From NCBI RefSeq assembly GCF_004564275.1, contig NZ_SPDV01000019.1, positions 44,077 through 108,076 of the forward strand: DNA of 64,000 bases, in the 5' to 3' direction. The notes below the pieces were generated by a model. That model searched no databases and was not told where the DNA came from. It saw only the letters and a program-made list of their open reading frames with translations. The translations under genes were made by a program, and so were the position numbers. Numbering within the stretch: position 1 is the first letter of the stretch; every line of letters begins with the position of its first letter. Of the stretch, positions 23,786 to 32,924 are shown one piece after another. The DNA comes from Sphingomonas parva (ex Maeng et al. 2020) (GTDB taxonomy: Bacteria; Pseudomonadota; Alphaproteobacteria; Sphingomonadales; Sphingomonadaceae).

Positions 23786-25243
23786 ATGGCCGGGAGGAAC
23801 GGGTGCGGCGCTGCGCCGCAGGCATGGCAGGGTCAGGACGCAGGTCGGACGGCGAAGGGTGGCGATCTCGTCGCAACTGCCGGGTCGGGCATTGGACGGC
23901 TCGGTATCATCGGCCTTCTCCTCAGCGGCGCGGCCGCGGCTGCGGCGCCCCAGGCGGGCGACGCATTGCCGGCCTTTCCAGGGGCCGAAGGAGCAGGGCG
24001 GCTCGCGCTCGGCGGGCGCGGCGGCCGGGTGCTCCGTGTGACGAACCTCGAGGACAAGGGGCCCGGCTCGCTGAGGGCGGCCGTGGAAGCGGAAGGGCCG
24101 CGGTTCGTCGTGTTCGACATCGGCGGCACGATCGAGCTGAAGAAGCCGCTGGTCATCCGCAACGGCCGGATCACCATCGCCGGGCAGACCGCACCGGGCG
24201 GCGGCATCACCCTGCGCGACCGCCATCTCGAAATCGCCGCCGACGACGTGGTCGTACGCTACCTTCGCAGCCGCCTCGGCGACGAGAGCAAGGTGGAGAG
24301 CGATGCCTTCACGATCAGCCGCGGGCACAGGATCATCGTCGATCACGTCTCGGCGAGCTGGTCGGTGGACGAGACCCTCTCGTCGGGCTCGCCCTACCGC
24401 ACGGCGGCGGACGACCTGAGCGACGTTACCGTGCAATGGTCGATCATCTCCGAATCCCTGCGCAAGTCGCTGCACGCCAAAGGCGAGCACGGCTATGGCT
24501 CGCTGCTGCGCGGCGGGCGGGGGGCATGGATGACGTTCCACCACAATCTCTGGGCGCATCACGGCGCCCGCATGCCGCGACCGGGCAACTACCTCCCGCC
24601 GGAGAAGGACAGCGTCGGCGCCTATTACGACATCCGATCGAACCTCTTCTACAATTGGGGCGGCGGCTATTCCGGCTACAATGCGGACAGCGGCGAGAAG
24701 GCGTCGCACGCCGCCTACAATTTCGTCGACAACAGCTACCGCACGGGACCGGATTCGAAGAAGGCGATCGCCTTCGACGAGCGGAACCCGATCGCCCACG
24801 CCTGGTTCGCCGGCAACATGATGAACGGCCGCACGCCGAACGATCCCTGGAGCCTCGTCTCCGGCCGCAGCGATGACGAATACAGGCTGGCCGGCCCGTT
24901 GCGCGCGCCGCCGGTGAAGCGCGATCCGGCAGCTAGCGCGGCGGCCCGGATCCTGGCATCCGCCGGAGCGTCGCTTGTCCGCGACCCTGTCGACGTGCGC
25001 GTGGTGGAATCGGTCCGTACCGGCACTGGCCGGCTGATCGACAGCCAGAGCGAGGTCGGCGGCTGGCCGGCGCTCGCCCCCGGACAGCCGTGGCGCGACG
25101 GCGACGGCGACGGAATGCCCGACGACTGGGAGGCAGCGCACGGGCTCGACCCCGGGAATGCGGCCGATGGCGCCGCGGACCGCGACGGCGACGGCTACAC
25201 CAATGTCGAGGAGTGGCTGAACGGCCTCGTCGGCGCGCCGTGA
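23786..25243 (+). CDS. Pectate lyase (polysaccharide lyase family 1 type)
   Basis: A 485-residue secreted enzyme that cleaves polygalacturonate by beta-elimination. After a basic N-terminus and a hydrophobic signal (GRLGIIGLLLSGAAAAAAPQ) comes a right-handed beta-helix with FPGAEGAGRLALGGRGGRVL and VTNLEDKGPGSLRAAV at its start, and DHVSASWSVDETLS and FHHNLWAHHGARMPR in the core. The C-terminus has a calcium-type module, DGDGDGMPDDWEAAHGLDP and DRDGDGYTNVEEWLN, as in other Ca-binding lyases. ATG 23786 follows GGGAGAGG and is preferred to earlier in-frame starts, which overlap the operator. Its stop overlaps the pectinesterase start, forming one operon. Confidence 0.88.
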   Translation: MAGRNGCGAAPQAWQGQDAGRTAKGGDLVATAGSGIGRLGIIGLLLSGAAAAAAPQAGDALPAFPGAEGAGRLALGGRGGRVLRVTNLEDKGPGSLRAAVEAEGPRFVVFDIGGTIELKKPLVIRNGRITIAGQTAPGGGITLRDRHLEIAADDVVVRYLRSRLGDESKVESDAFTISRGHRIIVDHVSASWSVDETLSSGSPYRTAADDLSDVTVQWSIISESLRKSLHAKGEHGYGSLLRGGRGAWMTFHHNLWAHHGARMPRPGNYLPPEKDSVGAYYDIRSNLFYNWGGGYSGYNADSGEKASHAAYNFVDNSYRTGPDSKKAIAFDERNPIAHAWFAGNMMNGRTPNDPWSLVSGRSDDEYRLAGPLRAPPVKRDPAASAAARILASAGASLVRDPVDVRVVESVRTGTGRLIDSQSEVGGWPALAPGQPWRDGDGDGMPDDWEAAHGLDPGNAADGAADRDGDGYTNVEEWLNGLVGAP

Positions 25244-26274
25244 GCGTCGATCGCCGCTCGGTCTGCAGCGGGCTCGCGGCGCTGGCGGCGCTCGGCCCCA
25301 GCCGGCTCGAGGCCGCGGGCGGCTTCGACGCAATGGTCCGCCATCGCGGCGGCACCCACGACAGCCTCGCCGCCGCGCTCGCCGCGGCGCCGCCGGGCGA
25401 TCGGCCGTGGCGGATCCTGCTTGGCCGCGGGAAATGGGAGGAGAAGCTGGCCGTCCGGCGCCCCAACCTTGTCTTGGTGGGAGAGGATCGCCGGACGAGC
25501 GTGCTGAGCGCTTCCGCCGCGGCGGGACAGGCGAAACCGGGCGGCGGCAGCTGGGGCACCTACGGCTCGGCGACGCTGACGGTCGAGGCGCCGGGCTTCG
25601 TCGCGCGCAACCTCACGATCGAGAATGGCTTCGACTATGTCGCCAACCTGCGAGACCGCCGGGTCGAGGGCGCGCAGGCAGTGGCCCTGGCGCTGGGCGA
25701 CGCGGCCGATCGCAGCGTGATCGAGAGTGTCGACCTGCTCGGCCATCAGGACACCTTCTACCTTCGCGCCGGACGCGCCGCGGTGCGCGACTGCCTGATC
25801 GCGGGCAGCATCGACTTCATCTTCGGCGGCGCGGCGGCGCTGTTCGAGCGCTGCGAGATACGGTCGCGGCTGCGGCCCGGTGAAACGCTGCAGGGCTATG
25901 TCGCGGCGCCGAGCACGCCGCGCGCCCAGCCGATCGGCTTCGTCTTCGATCACTGTCGGCTGACCCGCGAGCCGGGCCTGCCCGACGGCTCGGTGTGGCT
26001 CGGCCGGCCGTGGCGGGCCGGTGGGAATCCCGCGCTGCTCGGCGCCGCGGCGTGGCTCGACTGCTGGATGGACGCCCATGTCGCGCCCGAGGGCTGGACC
26101 TGGATGGGCTACAAGGGACCCGGAGGCTATCCGATGCGGCTCGAGCCGGGCGACGCGCGGTTCTTCGAATATCGCAGCCGCGGCCCCGGCGGCGGCCGCC
26201 ATGCCGCGCGGCGGCAGCTCGGCGACGCGCAGGCAGCGCGTTTCCGCCGCGTTCTGGGGGACTGGCGCCCGTGA
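25240..26274 (+). CDS. Pectinesterase (carbohydrate esterase family 8)
   Basis: A 344-residue exported enzyme that removes methyl esters from pectin so that the lyase can act. The conserved blocks are GAQAVAL (Gln near 146), DLLGHQDTFYLRAG with Asp171, AGSIDFIFGGAAALF with catalytic Asp192, and VWLGRPWRAG. The N-terminus SVCSGLAALAALGPSRLEAA is a short signal-like stretch with a preceding RR, so a Tat or Sec signal is possible. It starts at GTG overlapping the pectate lyase stop. A perfect bidirectional terminator follows. Confidence 0.9.
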   Translation: MSVDRRSVCSGLAALAALGPSRLEAAGGFDAMVRHRGGTHDSLAAALAAAPPGDRPWRILLGRGKWEEKLAVRRPNLVLVGEDRRTSVLSASAAAGQAKPGGGSWGTYGSATLTVEAPGFVARNLTIENGFDYVANLRDRRVEGAQAVALALGDAADRSVIESVDLLGHQDTFYLRAGRAAVRDCLIAGSIDFIFGGAAALFERCEIRSRLRPGETLQGYVAAPSTPRAQPIGFVFDHCRLTREPGLPDGSVWLGRPWRAGGNPALLGAAAWLDCWMDAHVAPEGWTWMGYKGPGGYPMRLEPGDARFFEYRSRGPGGGRHAARRQLGDAQAARFRRVLGDWRP

Positions 26275-26295
26275 CCAGCAGGCAGCGCCCAGCAA

Positions 26296-26323
26296 AGAGC
26301 CCTCCCCGCGCGGGGAGGGCTCT
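26296..26323. terminator. Bidirectional terminator between pectinesterase and TonB receptor genes
   Basis: A perfect 28-base palindrome centred at 26309/26310: left arm AGAGCCCTCCCCGC, right arm GCGGGGAGGGCTCT, no spacer. It lies between two convergent genes, so it can stop both. No long T tract is present on either side. Confidence 0.7.
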
Positions 26324-26340
26324 CTCCGCTTGATCGTGGA

Positions 26341-29300
26341 TCAGAAGACCAGGCGCGCGCCCGCGGTGATGATGCGGCCGGTGCTCTGGTAGGTCTGCGT
26401 CACCGGACTGTCCGCGTACATCGTGCGGTAGCTCGGCTCGTTGGTGAGGTTGCGTCCCTCCAGGGTGAATCTCAGATAGTCGGTCACGTTGATCGAGAAG
26501 GCCGCATCGATGTTGAGCTGGTTCTCGGTGAAGCCGAAATCCCCGATCACCGGCGAGTTGCACGGACCGCCGTTCTGGGTGGTGGTGCCGACCGAGCAGG
26601 TGCCGCTCGCCAGCGGGAAGCGATTCACGTAGCGCGTGCGGTAGGCCCCGGACACGCGCGCCGACCAGACGTCGTTCTCGTAATAGAGGGTGGCGTTGAA
26701 CGCGTCGGGCGAGGTGTTGAGGAACGGTCCGGTCGCGAAGGTGTTCGCGGCGGTCGGCGGGCCGGTGCGGGTGGTGTTGAGCACCGTGCTGGTCAGGTAG
26801 CTCAGCTTCGACTCGATGTGGGTGTAGTTGGCGGTGATGCCCATGCCGTCGAAGGGTGCCGGCAGGAAATCGAAGTTCGTCTGAACGTTGACCTCGAAGC
26901 CCTTGATCTTGCCGCCCGGCGCATCCTGATACTGGCGGATCGCCCAGACGTTTCCAGCCTCGGTGTACTCGCGCAGCGTCGGGCTGGTGATCGAGTCGAG
27001 AATCTGCTCGTAGACCGCCGACTCGAACACGCTCGACAGCGGCGCCTCGGTGGCGATCTGCTGCGGGAAGGACTTCAGGTCCTTGTGGAACAGGGTGAGG
27101 GCGATGATGCCGTTGCGCCCGAAATATTTCTCGAAGCTCAGGTCGAAATTGGTCGCGCGGAACGGGCTCAGATACGGGTTGCCGACGGTGACGGCCGGCG
27201 CGTTGGTGGCGTTGAGGCCGGTCGCGAACGAGGTCGTGCCGGGGGTCAGCGCGCCGAGCTGCGGCCGCGACATCGTCTTCGACGCGGCGAAGCGGACGAG
27301 GAAGTTCTCGACCGGCTCGTAGACGATGTTCGCCGAGGGGAGCACGTCGGTATATTCATTGTGAGCCTCGACCGGCAGGCCGACCGAGCTGCGCGAGCCG
27401 CCGACGTTGCCGCGGCCGCTGACCTTGGTCTGCGCGACCCGCACGCCGATGTCGCCGCGCAGCGGGTTGCCGAACAGCTCGGTGTCGAAATCGATCTGGG
27501 CGAAGCCCGACAGATCCTTCTCGGTCACCGCGTTGATCTCGCGTCCGTCGATGACCGCGCGATAATCGCCCCATTTGTTGATGCAATTGCAGTCGATTCC
27601 GAAATATTGGCGGAAGGCGTCGAGGTTCGGCGCGAAGAAGCTCGTCGGCGTTCCGGCCGAGACGGTCAGCCCCTGGCCGAAGCCGAGCACCTGTCCGAGG
27701 TCGCCGCTGGTGAGGCCGGCCTCGAGCAAAGTCGGGTTGATCGCCTCGATGTCCTGCTCGCGGCGCCCCTGCGCCGCGGCATAATCGAACTGCTTCCACG
27801 TCCCGCCGAAGCGCAGGGTGAAGGCGTCGTTGAAGTCCCAGGCGAAGTTCAGGCGACCGACCTTGAACTCATTGTCCACCCGCGTGTCGAAGAAGCGGAT
27901 GGTGGAGAGGCCCTTGACCAGCGTCCACTGGTTCGGATCGGCGACGTCGAAACCGGGGTTGAACACCGGCATGATGCCGTCGCCGCGCTCGTCATAGGTA
28001 TAGCCGTCGCGATCGATGGCGTTGAACTCGGCGAGCAAGCCGGTGCCGCGGAACTTCGACTTCGACCAGCCGAGCGTTCCCTCGGCGCGGAAGCGGTCGG
28101 TGAACTCCTGGGTGACGTTGATCGTGCCCTGCTTGAACTGGGTGTTGCCGAACTGGGCGTCGGCCGAGCTGCGCCAGTCGACATCGTCGAGCAGCAGATA
28201 ATCGGCCTGGCCGGCCTCGTTGACATGGGCTTCGCGGATCTTGGTGTTCGGGCGACCGATCAGCTGGGTGTAGAAGCCGGTCTGGTTCGCCGTCGGCACG
28301 AAGCCGGGCGAGGTCGGCGAATTGTAATAATCGAACGGGTTGAGGTTGTTCGGATTGAAGCTCGCGCGGGTGCCCGGAACGAGGCCCCCGCCGTAGAGGG
28401 ACTGGCCGCAGTCGATCGCCGCCGACGGCACGCAATTCGGATAGAGCGCGATGCGGTCCGCAAGGCCGTTGGCCGTGTTCGGGGCACGGAGCGTGTTCTG
28501 GGTGACGCGGGCGTTGGTGCCGTTGCGATTGAGGCCGATCGGCGTGATCGCGTTGACCGTGCTGTCCTGCCGGAAGCGCGAATAGACGCCGTCGAGGATG
28601 ATCTCGGTTCGGCTCGTCGGCCGCCACTGGGTGGTGAAGGTGGCGCCGATCCGATCGTATTCCAGATTCTGGCGCCCGATCGAGGGGAGGGCCGGGATGA
28701 TCGTGGTCGGCGTGACCAGCGCATAGGCCGCCGGATCCGATCCGAAGGTCGCGCCCGTACCCGCATTGCTCGGGCGGGCGAAGCCGAACACGTTCGGGGT
28801 GACGCCCTGGATCTGCGAGTTGCGATAGGCATATTCGAACGCGCCGATGCTCCGGCGGTAGGCGTCGATCTGCTGCTCCTGCTTCTGATAGGCGAAGGAG
28901 CCGAGGATGCCGAGCGTGTTGCCGAACCGCTTCGAGAAGAGACCGGTGAGGCGCGGGTTCACCTTGCCGCCGTTCTCACGATATTCGGCCTCGGCGCCGA
29001 CCGCGAGCCGCTCTTCCTTGAGGCTGAGCGGTCGGCCGGTGGTGAGATCGATGATCGCGCCCAGCGAGCCTTCGTCATTGGCTGCCGCGGTCGACTTGGT
29101 GACCTTGATCCCGCCAAACAGCTCGGAAGCGAAGGTGTTGAAATCGAAGCCGCGGGTGCGATTGGCGCCCGCGTCGGAGCTGATCCCGCCCGCGACCGCC
29201 TGCGCATCCGCGCCGTTGAGGCGGACCATCTGGAAGTCGCCGCCAAGACCGCGCACGGTGATCGAGCGGCCTTCGCCGTTCTCGCGATCGATCGACACGC

Positions 29301-29637
29301 CCGGCAGACGCTGGATCGACTCGGCGAGGTTGGCATCAGGGAAGTCGGCGATGTCCTCGGCGGTGATCGCATCGACGATCTGATTCGACCGGCGTTTGAC
29401 GTTCAGCGCGTTCTCGAGGCTGGCGCGGAAGCCGGTGACGACGATTTGGTCGTTCTCGGCCGACGTGGCGACACCGGTTTCCTCCTGAGACGCGGAACCG
29501 GTCCCTTCGATCGGTGCCGCCGCCTCGTCGGGCTGGGCCTCCTGCGCCCAGGCCGGAGCCGCCGCGAACCCGGCGATCACGAGGGCGCCGGTCGAGACCG
29601 AACGTGCGAAAAGGCTTCTCGAGAAACGAGTCATCAT
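26341..29637 (-). CDS. TonB-dependent outer-membrane receptor, likely oligogalacturonide uptake
   Basis: A 1098-residue receptor with a signal peptide ending in AAPAWAQ (about 26), an N-terminal plug starting at DQIVVTGFRASLENALNVKR and continuing to DANLAESIQRLPGVSIDREN and ITVRGLGGDFQMVRLNG, and a long beta-barrel ending in a terminal Phe (ITAGARLVF). The large size and the FRASLENALNVKRR plug start are typical of sphingomonad and Caulobacter receptors for plant oligosaccharides. It faces the pectinase operon and shares its operator, so pectin fragments are the likely cargo; this is inference from context. ATG 29637 or the next codon 29634 may be used; GGGAGGA precedes both. Confidence 0.88.
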   Translation of the reverse strand: MMTRFSRSLFARSVSTGALVIAGFAAAPAWAQEAQPDEAAAPIEGTGSASQEETGVATSAENDQIVVTGFRASLENALNVKRRSNQIVDAITAEDIADFPDANLAESIQRLPGVSIDRENGEGRSITVRGLGGDFQMVRLNGADAQAVAGGISSDAGANRTRGFDFNTFASELFGGIKVTKSTAAANDEGSLGAIIDLTTGRPLSLKEERLAVGAEAEYRENGGKVNPRLTGLFSKRFGNTLGILGSFAYQKQEQQIDAYRRSIGAFEYAYRNSQIQGVTPNVFGFARPSNAGTGATFGSDPAAYALVTPTTIIPALPSIGRQNLEYDRIGATFTTQWRPTSRTEIILDGVYSRFRQDSTVNAITPIGLNRNGTNARVTQNTLRAPNTANGLADRIALYPNCVPSAAIDCGQSLYGGGLVPGTRASFNPNNLNPFDYYNSPTSPGFVPTANQTGFYTQLIGRPNTKIREAHVNEAGQADYLLLDDVDWRSSADAQFGNTQFKQGTINVTQEFTDRFRAEGTLGWSKSKFRGTGLLAEFNAIDRDGYTYDERGDGIMPVFNPGFDVADPNQWTLVKGLSTIRFFDTRVDNEFKVGRLNFAWDFNDAFTLRFGGTWKQFDYAAAQGRREQDIEAINPTLLEAGLTSGDLGQVLGFGQGLTVSAGTPTSFFAPNLDAFRQYFGIDCNCINKWGDYRAVIDGREINAVTEKDLSGFAQIDFDTELFGNPLRGDIGVRVAQTKVSGRGNVGGSRSSVGLPVEAHNEYTDVLPSANIVYEPVENFLVRFAASKTMSRPQLGALTPGTTSFATGLNATNAPAVTVGNPYLSPFRATNFDLSFEKYFGRNGIIALTLFHKDLKSFPQQIATEAPLSSVFESAVYEQILDSITSPTLREYTEAGNVWAIRQYQDAPGGKIKGFEVNVQTNFDFLPAPFDGMGITANYTHIESKLSYLTSTVLNTTRTGPPTAANTFATGPFLNTSPDAFNATLYYENDVWSARVSGAYRTRYVNRFPLASGTCSVGTTTQNGGPCNSPVIGDFGFTENQLNIDAAFSINVTDYLRFTLEGRNLTNEPSYRTMYADSPVTQTYQSTGRIITAGARLVF

Positions 29638-29688
29638 AGGTCCTCCCACCCAGCCGGTACCGCCGGATTATTCCGGTCGGTTGCCTAA

Positions 29689-29702
29689 TGGCACCGGTGT
29701 CA
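29689..29702. promoter_or_regulatory. LacI-type operator at the TonB receptor promoter
   Basis: TGGCACCGGTGTCA, read on the minus strand as TGACACCGGTGCCA, palindromic about ACCGGT with extended AT ends. It starts one base after the predicted transcription start (about 29703), an ideal place for repression. Matches the pectate lyase site at 23727-23741 over the TGACACCGGT core. Confidence 0.65.
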
Positions 29703-29709
29703 TCACAGG

Positions 29710-29738
29710 AGATAACAGCAAATCCGCAGGCTGTTCAA
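29710..29738 (-). promoter_or_regulatory. Sigma-70-type promoter of the TonB receptor gene
   Basis: TTGAAC (29738-29733), 17-base spacer, TTATCT (29715-29710) on the minus strand. The start near 29703 lies at the edge of the operator. No other feature is seen in the 214 bases between the receptor and hppD. Confidence 0.6.
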
Positions 29739-29851
29739 GGCCCTGCGCACAGCTAATCAGGGGGGCGCCCCATCCCACCGGGCAGCGCCCTTGGGACTGC
29801 CCGGCACGCTGGGACAAAGGGGAGTGGGGGTGGAGAGTGCCGCCCCCCGGC

Positions 29852-30937
29852 TCAGTGGCCGGCGCCGGCAGAGGGAAGGACGCCGCGGCGAATCTGATCG
29901 AGCTCGATCGACTCGAACAGCGCCTTGAAATTGCCTTCGCCGAAGCCCTGGTTGCCCTTGCGCTGGATGATCTCGAAGAAGATCGGCCCGATCATGTTCT
30001 CGGTGAAGATCTGCAGGAGCAGGCCTTCCCCCGTCTCCGGCGAGCCGTCGATCAGGATCCGGCGCTTGCGCATCTCGTCGACGCTGTGGCCGTGGCCCGG
30101 CAGGCGCTGGTCGATCATGTCGAAATAAGTCTCGGGGCTGTCCTGGAAGCGGATGCCGTTGGCGCGGAGCGCGTCCACCGTCGCGAAGATGTCGTCGGTG
30201 GCGAGCGCGAGGTGCTGGATGCCCTCGCCTTTATACTCGCGCAGGAACTCCTCGATCTGGCTGTGCTCGTCCTGGCTCTCGTTGAGGGGGATCCGGATCT
30301 TGTCGTCCGGCGCCGTCATCGCCCGGGAGAGGAGGGCGGTCTGCTGGCCCTCGATGTCGAAATAGCGGATCTCGCGGAAGTTGAAGATGCGTTCGTAGAA
30401 TTGCGCCCAGTGATTCATCCGGCCGCGGTTCACATTGTGGGTGAGGTGATCGAGGGTGTGGAGCCCGACCGAGCGGGAGTCGCGCGCCGCGCCGGCCACG
30501 GGCTCGAAATCGACGTCGTAGATCTGCTCGGCGCCGTAACGATCGACCAGGTAGAGATAGGAGCCGCCGATCCCCTCGATCGCCGGGATCTCGAGCTCGC
30601 CCGGGCCGCGCGGCGTCTCGACGGCGGTGGCGCCGCGCTCGATCGCCATCTCGAAGGCGCGCTTGGCGTCCTTGACGCGGAACGCCATGCCGTTGGCCGA
30701 GGGGCCGTGCGCCTGGCGGAAATCAGCGGCCTGGCCCGAAGGCTCCATGTTGAGGATGAAGTTGATGTCGCCCTGCGCATAGTGCCGGACGTTCTTCGAG
30801 CGGTGGTTGCCGAGGTGGGTGAAGCCGAGCGCGGTGAACAGGCCGGCGAGGGCCTCGGGATCCGGGCCGGTGAATTCGACGAACTCGAATCCGTCGAGTC
30901 CGAGGGGATTGTCGTGAATGCTGGCGGGCGCGTTCAT
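29852..30937 (-). CDS. hppD: 4-hydroxyphenylpyruvate dioxygenase
   Basis: A 361-residue Fe(II) enzyme that converts 4-hydroxyphenylpyruvate to homogentisate in tyrosine breakdown. It has two vicinal-oxygen-chelate domains. The iron ligands are visible as His164 in LHTLDHLTHNVNRG, His242 in EGIQHLALATDD and Glu322 in IGPIFFEIIQRKGNQGFGEG. Length is normal. No other homogentisate-pathway genes are adjacent. It is divergent from trxB, sharing a gap of about 134 bases. Confidence 0.96.
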   Translation of the reverse strand: MNAPASIHDNPLGLDGFEFVEFTGPDPEALAGLFTALGFTHLGNHRSKNVRHYAQGDINFILNMEPSGQAADFRQAHGPSANGMAFRVKDAKRAFEMAIERGATAVETPRGPGELEIPAIEGIGGSYLYLVDRYGAEQIYDVDFEPVAGAARDSRSVGLHTLDHLTHNVNRGRMNHWAQFYERIFNFREIRYFDIEGQQTALLSRAMTAPDDKIRIPLNESQDEHSQIEEFLREYKGEGIQHLALATDDIFATVDALRANGIRFQDSPETYFDMIDQRLPGHGHSVDEMRKRRILIDGSPETGEGLLLQIFTENMIGPIFFEIIQRKGNQGFGEGNFKALFESIELDQIRRGVLPSAGAGH

Positions 30938-31071
30938 TGCGGCCTCTCCATGTTCGCTGTTTTCGCTATGCCGGCGCCTCTACCAGCGGCGGGCGGAGGC
31001 GGCAAATGGATGGTTGCGCCGGGCCTCCCCGGCACCCTATCTCCTGCTCGAAACCTGAAGATTGTGAGACG

Positions 31072-32037
31072 ATGACCGCTACCCATTCCACCCGCATGCT
31101 GATCCTCGGCTCCGGCCCGGCGGGCCTCTCCGCCGCCATCTACGGCGCCCGGGCCGGCATGGCGCCGATCGTCGTCCAGGGCATCCAGCCCGGCGGCCAG
31201 CTCACCACCACCACCGACGTCGAGAATTATCCCGGCTTCCGTGACGTCATCCAGGGTCCCTGGCTGATGGAGCAGATGCAGGCCCAGGCCGAGCATGTCG
31301 GCGCCAAGATGGAGTGGGACCATATCGTCGAGGTCGATCTCTCGCGCCGTCCGTTCCGTCTGATCGGCGACGGCGGCACGGTCTATACCGGCGACGTGCT
31401 GGTCATCGCGACCGGCGCCCAGGCCAAATGGCTGAACCTGCCGAGCGAGGAGCATCTCAAGGGCAAGGGCGTCTCCGCCTGCGCGACCTGCGACGGCTTC
31501 TTCTACCGCGGCAAGAAGGTCGCGGTGATCGGCGGCGGCAACACCGCGGTCGAGGAAGCGCTGTACATGACCAACCACAGCCACGACGTCACCCTGATCC
31601 ACCGCCGCGATACGCTGCGCGCCGAGAAGATCCTCCAGGAGCGGCTGTTCGCGCATCCGAACATCAAGGTCCTGTGGAACAAGGCCGTCGACAGGTTCGT
31701 CGCCGGCGGGACGCCGGAAGGCCTGGTCGGCCTCGACCTGCGCGACACCCGCACCGGCGAGATCAGCCGGCTCGACGTGGAGGGCGGGTTCGTCGCGATC
31801 GGCCATTCGCCGGCGACGGAGCTGTTCAAGGGCAAGCTGGCGCTCGACAAGGACGGCTATATCGAGGTCGAGACCGGCAGCACCCGCACCAATGTCGAAG
31901 GCGTGTTCGCCTGCGGCGACGTCATGGACAAGACCTACCGCCAGGCGGTGACCGCCGCCGGCACCGGCTGCATGGCCGCGCTCGACGCCGAGCGCTTCCT
32001 GGCCGAGGCCGAATTCGAGGCGTCGGTCGCGGCCTAG
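31072..32037 (+). CDS. trxB: Thioredoxin-disulfide reductase
   Basis: A 321-residue flavoprotein that reduces thioredoxin with NADPH. The FAD loop is ILGSGPAGLSAAIYGARAGM (from residue 11), the redox pair is in VSACATCDGFFYRGK (Cys137, Cys140), the NADPH loop is AVIGGGNTAVEEALY (from 151) and the second FAD motif is GVFACGDVMDKTYRQAVTAA near 279. The ATG at 31072 is the start that gives standard length. Its TAG stop sits one base before the interspersed repeat at 32038. Confidence 0.96.
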   Translation: MTATHSTRMLILGSGPAGLSAAIYGARAGMAPIVVQGIQPGGQLTTTTDVENYPGFRDVIQGPWLMEQMQAQAEHVGAKMEWDHIVEVDLSRRPFRLIGDGGTVYTGDVLVIATGAQAKWLNLPSEEHLKGKGVSACATCDGFFYRGKKVAVIGGGNTAVEEALYMTNHSHDVTLIHRRDTLRAEKILQERLFAHPNIKVLWNKAVDRFVAGGTPEGLVGLDLRDTRTGEISRLDVEGGFVAIGHSPATELFKGKLALDKDGYIEVETGSTRTNVEGVFACGDVMDKTYRQAVTAAGTGCMAALDAERFLAEAEFEASVAA

Positions 32038-32108
32038 ACCATCTGAATGGAGCGCGATTCACGCCGACGGTGGAAGCGCGAAATGCTTCCACCTCAGCCG
32101 ATCGCGCT
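32038..32108 (+). repeat. 71-bp interspersed repeat, copy 1
   Basis: Matches 63462-63532 at 63 of 71 positions in the same orientation. It contains nested inverted repeats: outer AGCGCGAT / ATCGCGCT and inner GGAAGC / GCTTCC. It lies directly after the trxB stop, and its right end codes the last four residues and stop of the convergent hydrolase gene. Confidence 0.85.
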
Positions 32109-32924
32109 CCAGGTCTGCGGTTCGAAACGCGCGAGGCTCTCCCGCACCGCATGGAGAAGCCGCTGCGGATCGCCCGGCCGGGCGAAGGTGTGGGAGCTCG
32201 TCTCGAGCAGCAGCGGCGGGCGTCGCAGCGCGCCGGCGAAGGCCGGCCGCGCGAGCGCGTGGCGGGCGGCGATGCCGGTGCCGTCGTCGGTCGCGAGAAT
32301 CGCTTCGACCGGAAAGCGCGAAGCGGCGAGCGCCGCCGCCACTTCGTCGCCCAGGCTGCTGTCCGAGCCTGAGAAGATCTTCCCAACCCCTTTCAAGACT
32401 TTCGTCCAAGACACCGATCCAGCAAGGATTTTCCGCCAACCGAGCAGGCTGCTGAGGCGCGTCTGATAATGGTGCTTGATCGCGGCCGGAGGTGGTTCCC
32501 CCGGCTCCGCCTCGACCAGCCAGGGGTTGAGCAGGATGGCGCCGGCGAGCCCGGCCTCGCCGCCGAACAGGGCCAGCGCCGTCGCGCCGTCGCAGAGCCC
32601 GATGCCGAGCACGCGCTCCAGCCGGGGAGACGCGCTGCGGAAGGCCGCGGTCGCCGCGGCCAGATCGGGCGCCGATCCCCGCCAGCCCGGATCCGCCCCG
32701 CCACTGTCCCCAACGCCGCGCCGGTCGAAACGGAAGCACGGGATGCCCTCGGCGGCGAGCGCCGCGGCGAGGCGTTCGAACAGCCGATGCGAGCCGATGC
32801 GGGTCTGGGTGCCGCCGGTGACGAACAGCAGCCCAGTGGCGCCGGCGCCCTCTCCGTCGAGCGTGGCGCCGAGCTCCGCGCCTTCGCAAGAGAAGGTCAG
32901 GAGGCGCCGCACACGCGCATCCAT
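32094..32924 (-). CDS. Exosortase A system-associated hydrolase 1 (alpha/beta-hydrolase)
   Basis: A 276-residue alpha/beta-hydrolase. The oxyanion region is FVTGGTQTRIGSHRLFERLA; the nucleophile elbow is GIGLCDGATALALFG with Cys111 in the usual Ser position. The late His is in LETSSHTFARPGD. This arrangement matches hydrolase 1 of XrtA loci, proposed thioesterases acting on acyl-carrier intermediates, although no reaction is proven. It is the last gene of the leftward arm, overlapping hydrolase 2 by 28 bases. Its final codons (SAIG, stop) lie inside the interspersed repeat. Confidence 0.85.
   Translation of the reverse strand: MDARVRRLLTFSCEGAELGATLDGEGAGATGLLFVTGGTQTRIGSHRLFERLAAALAAEGIPCFRFDRRGVGDSGGADPGWRGSAPDLAAATAAFRSASPRLERVLGIGLCDGATALALFGGEAGLAGAILLNPWLVEAEPGEPPPAAIKHHYQTRLSSLLGWRKILAGSVSWTKVLKGVGKIFSGSDSSLGDEVAAALAASRFPVEAILATDDGTGIAARHALARPAFAGALRRPPLLLETSSHTFARPGDPQRLLHAVRESLARFEPQTWSAIG

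Noticed and set aside
26818..29688. 956-codon open frame antisense to the TonB receptor
   Set aside because: High-GC shadow frame; its product is Arg/Ala/Glu low-complexity with no family resemblance, while the opposite strand gives an intact receptor.
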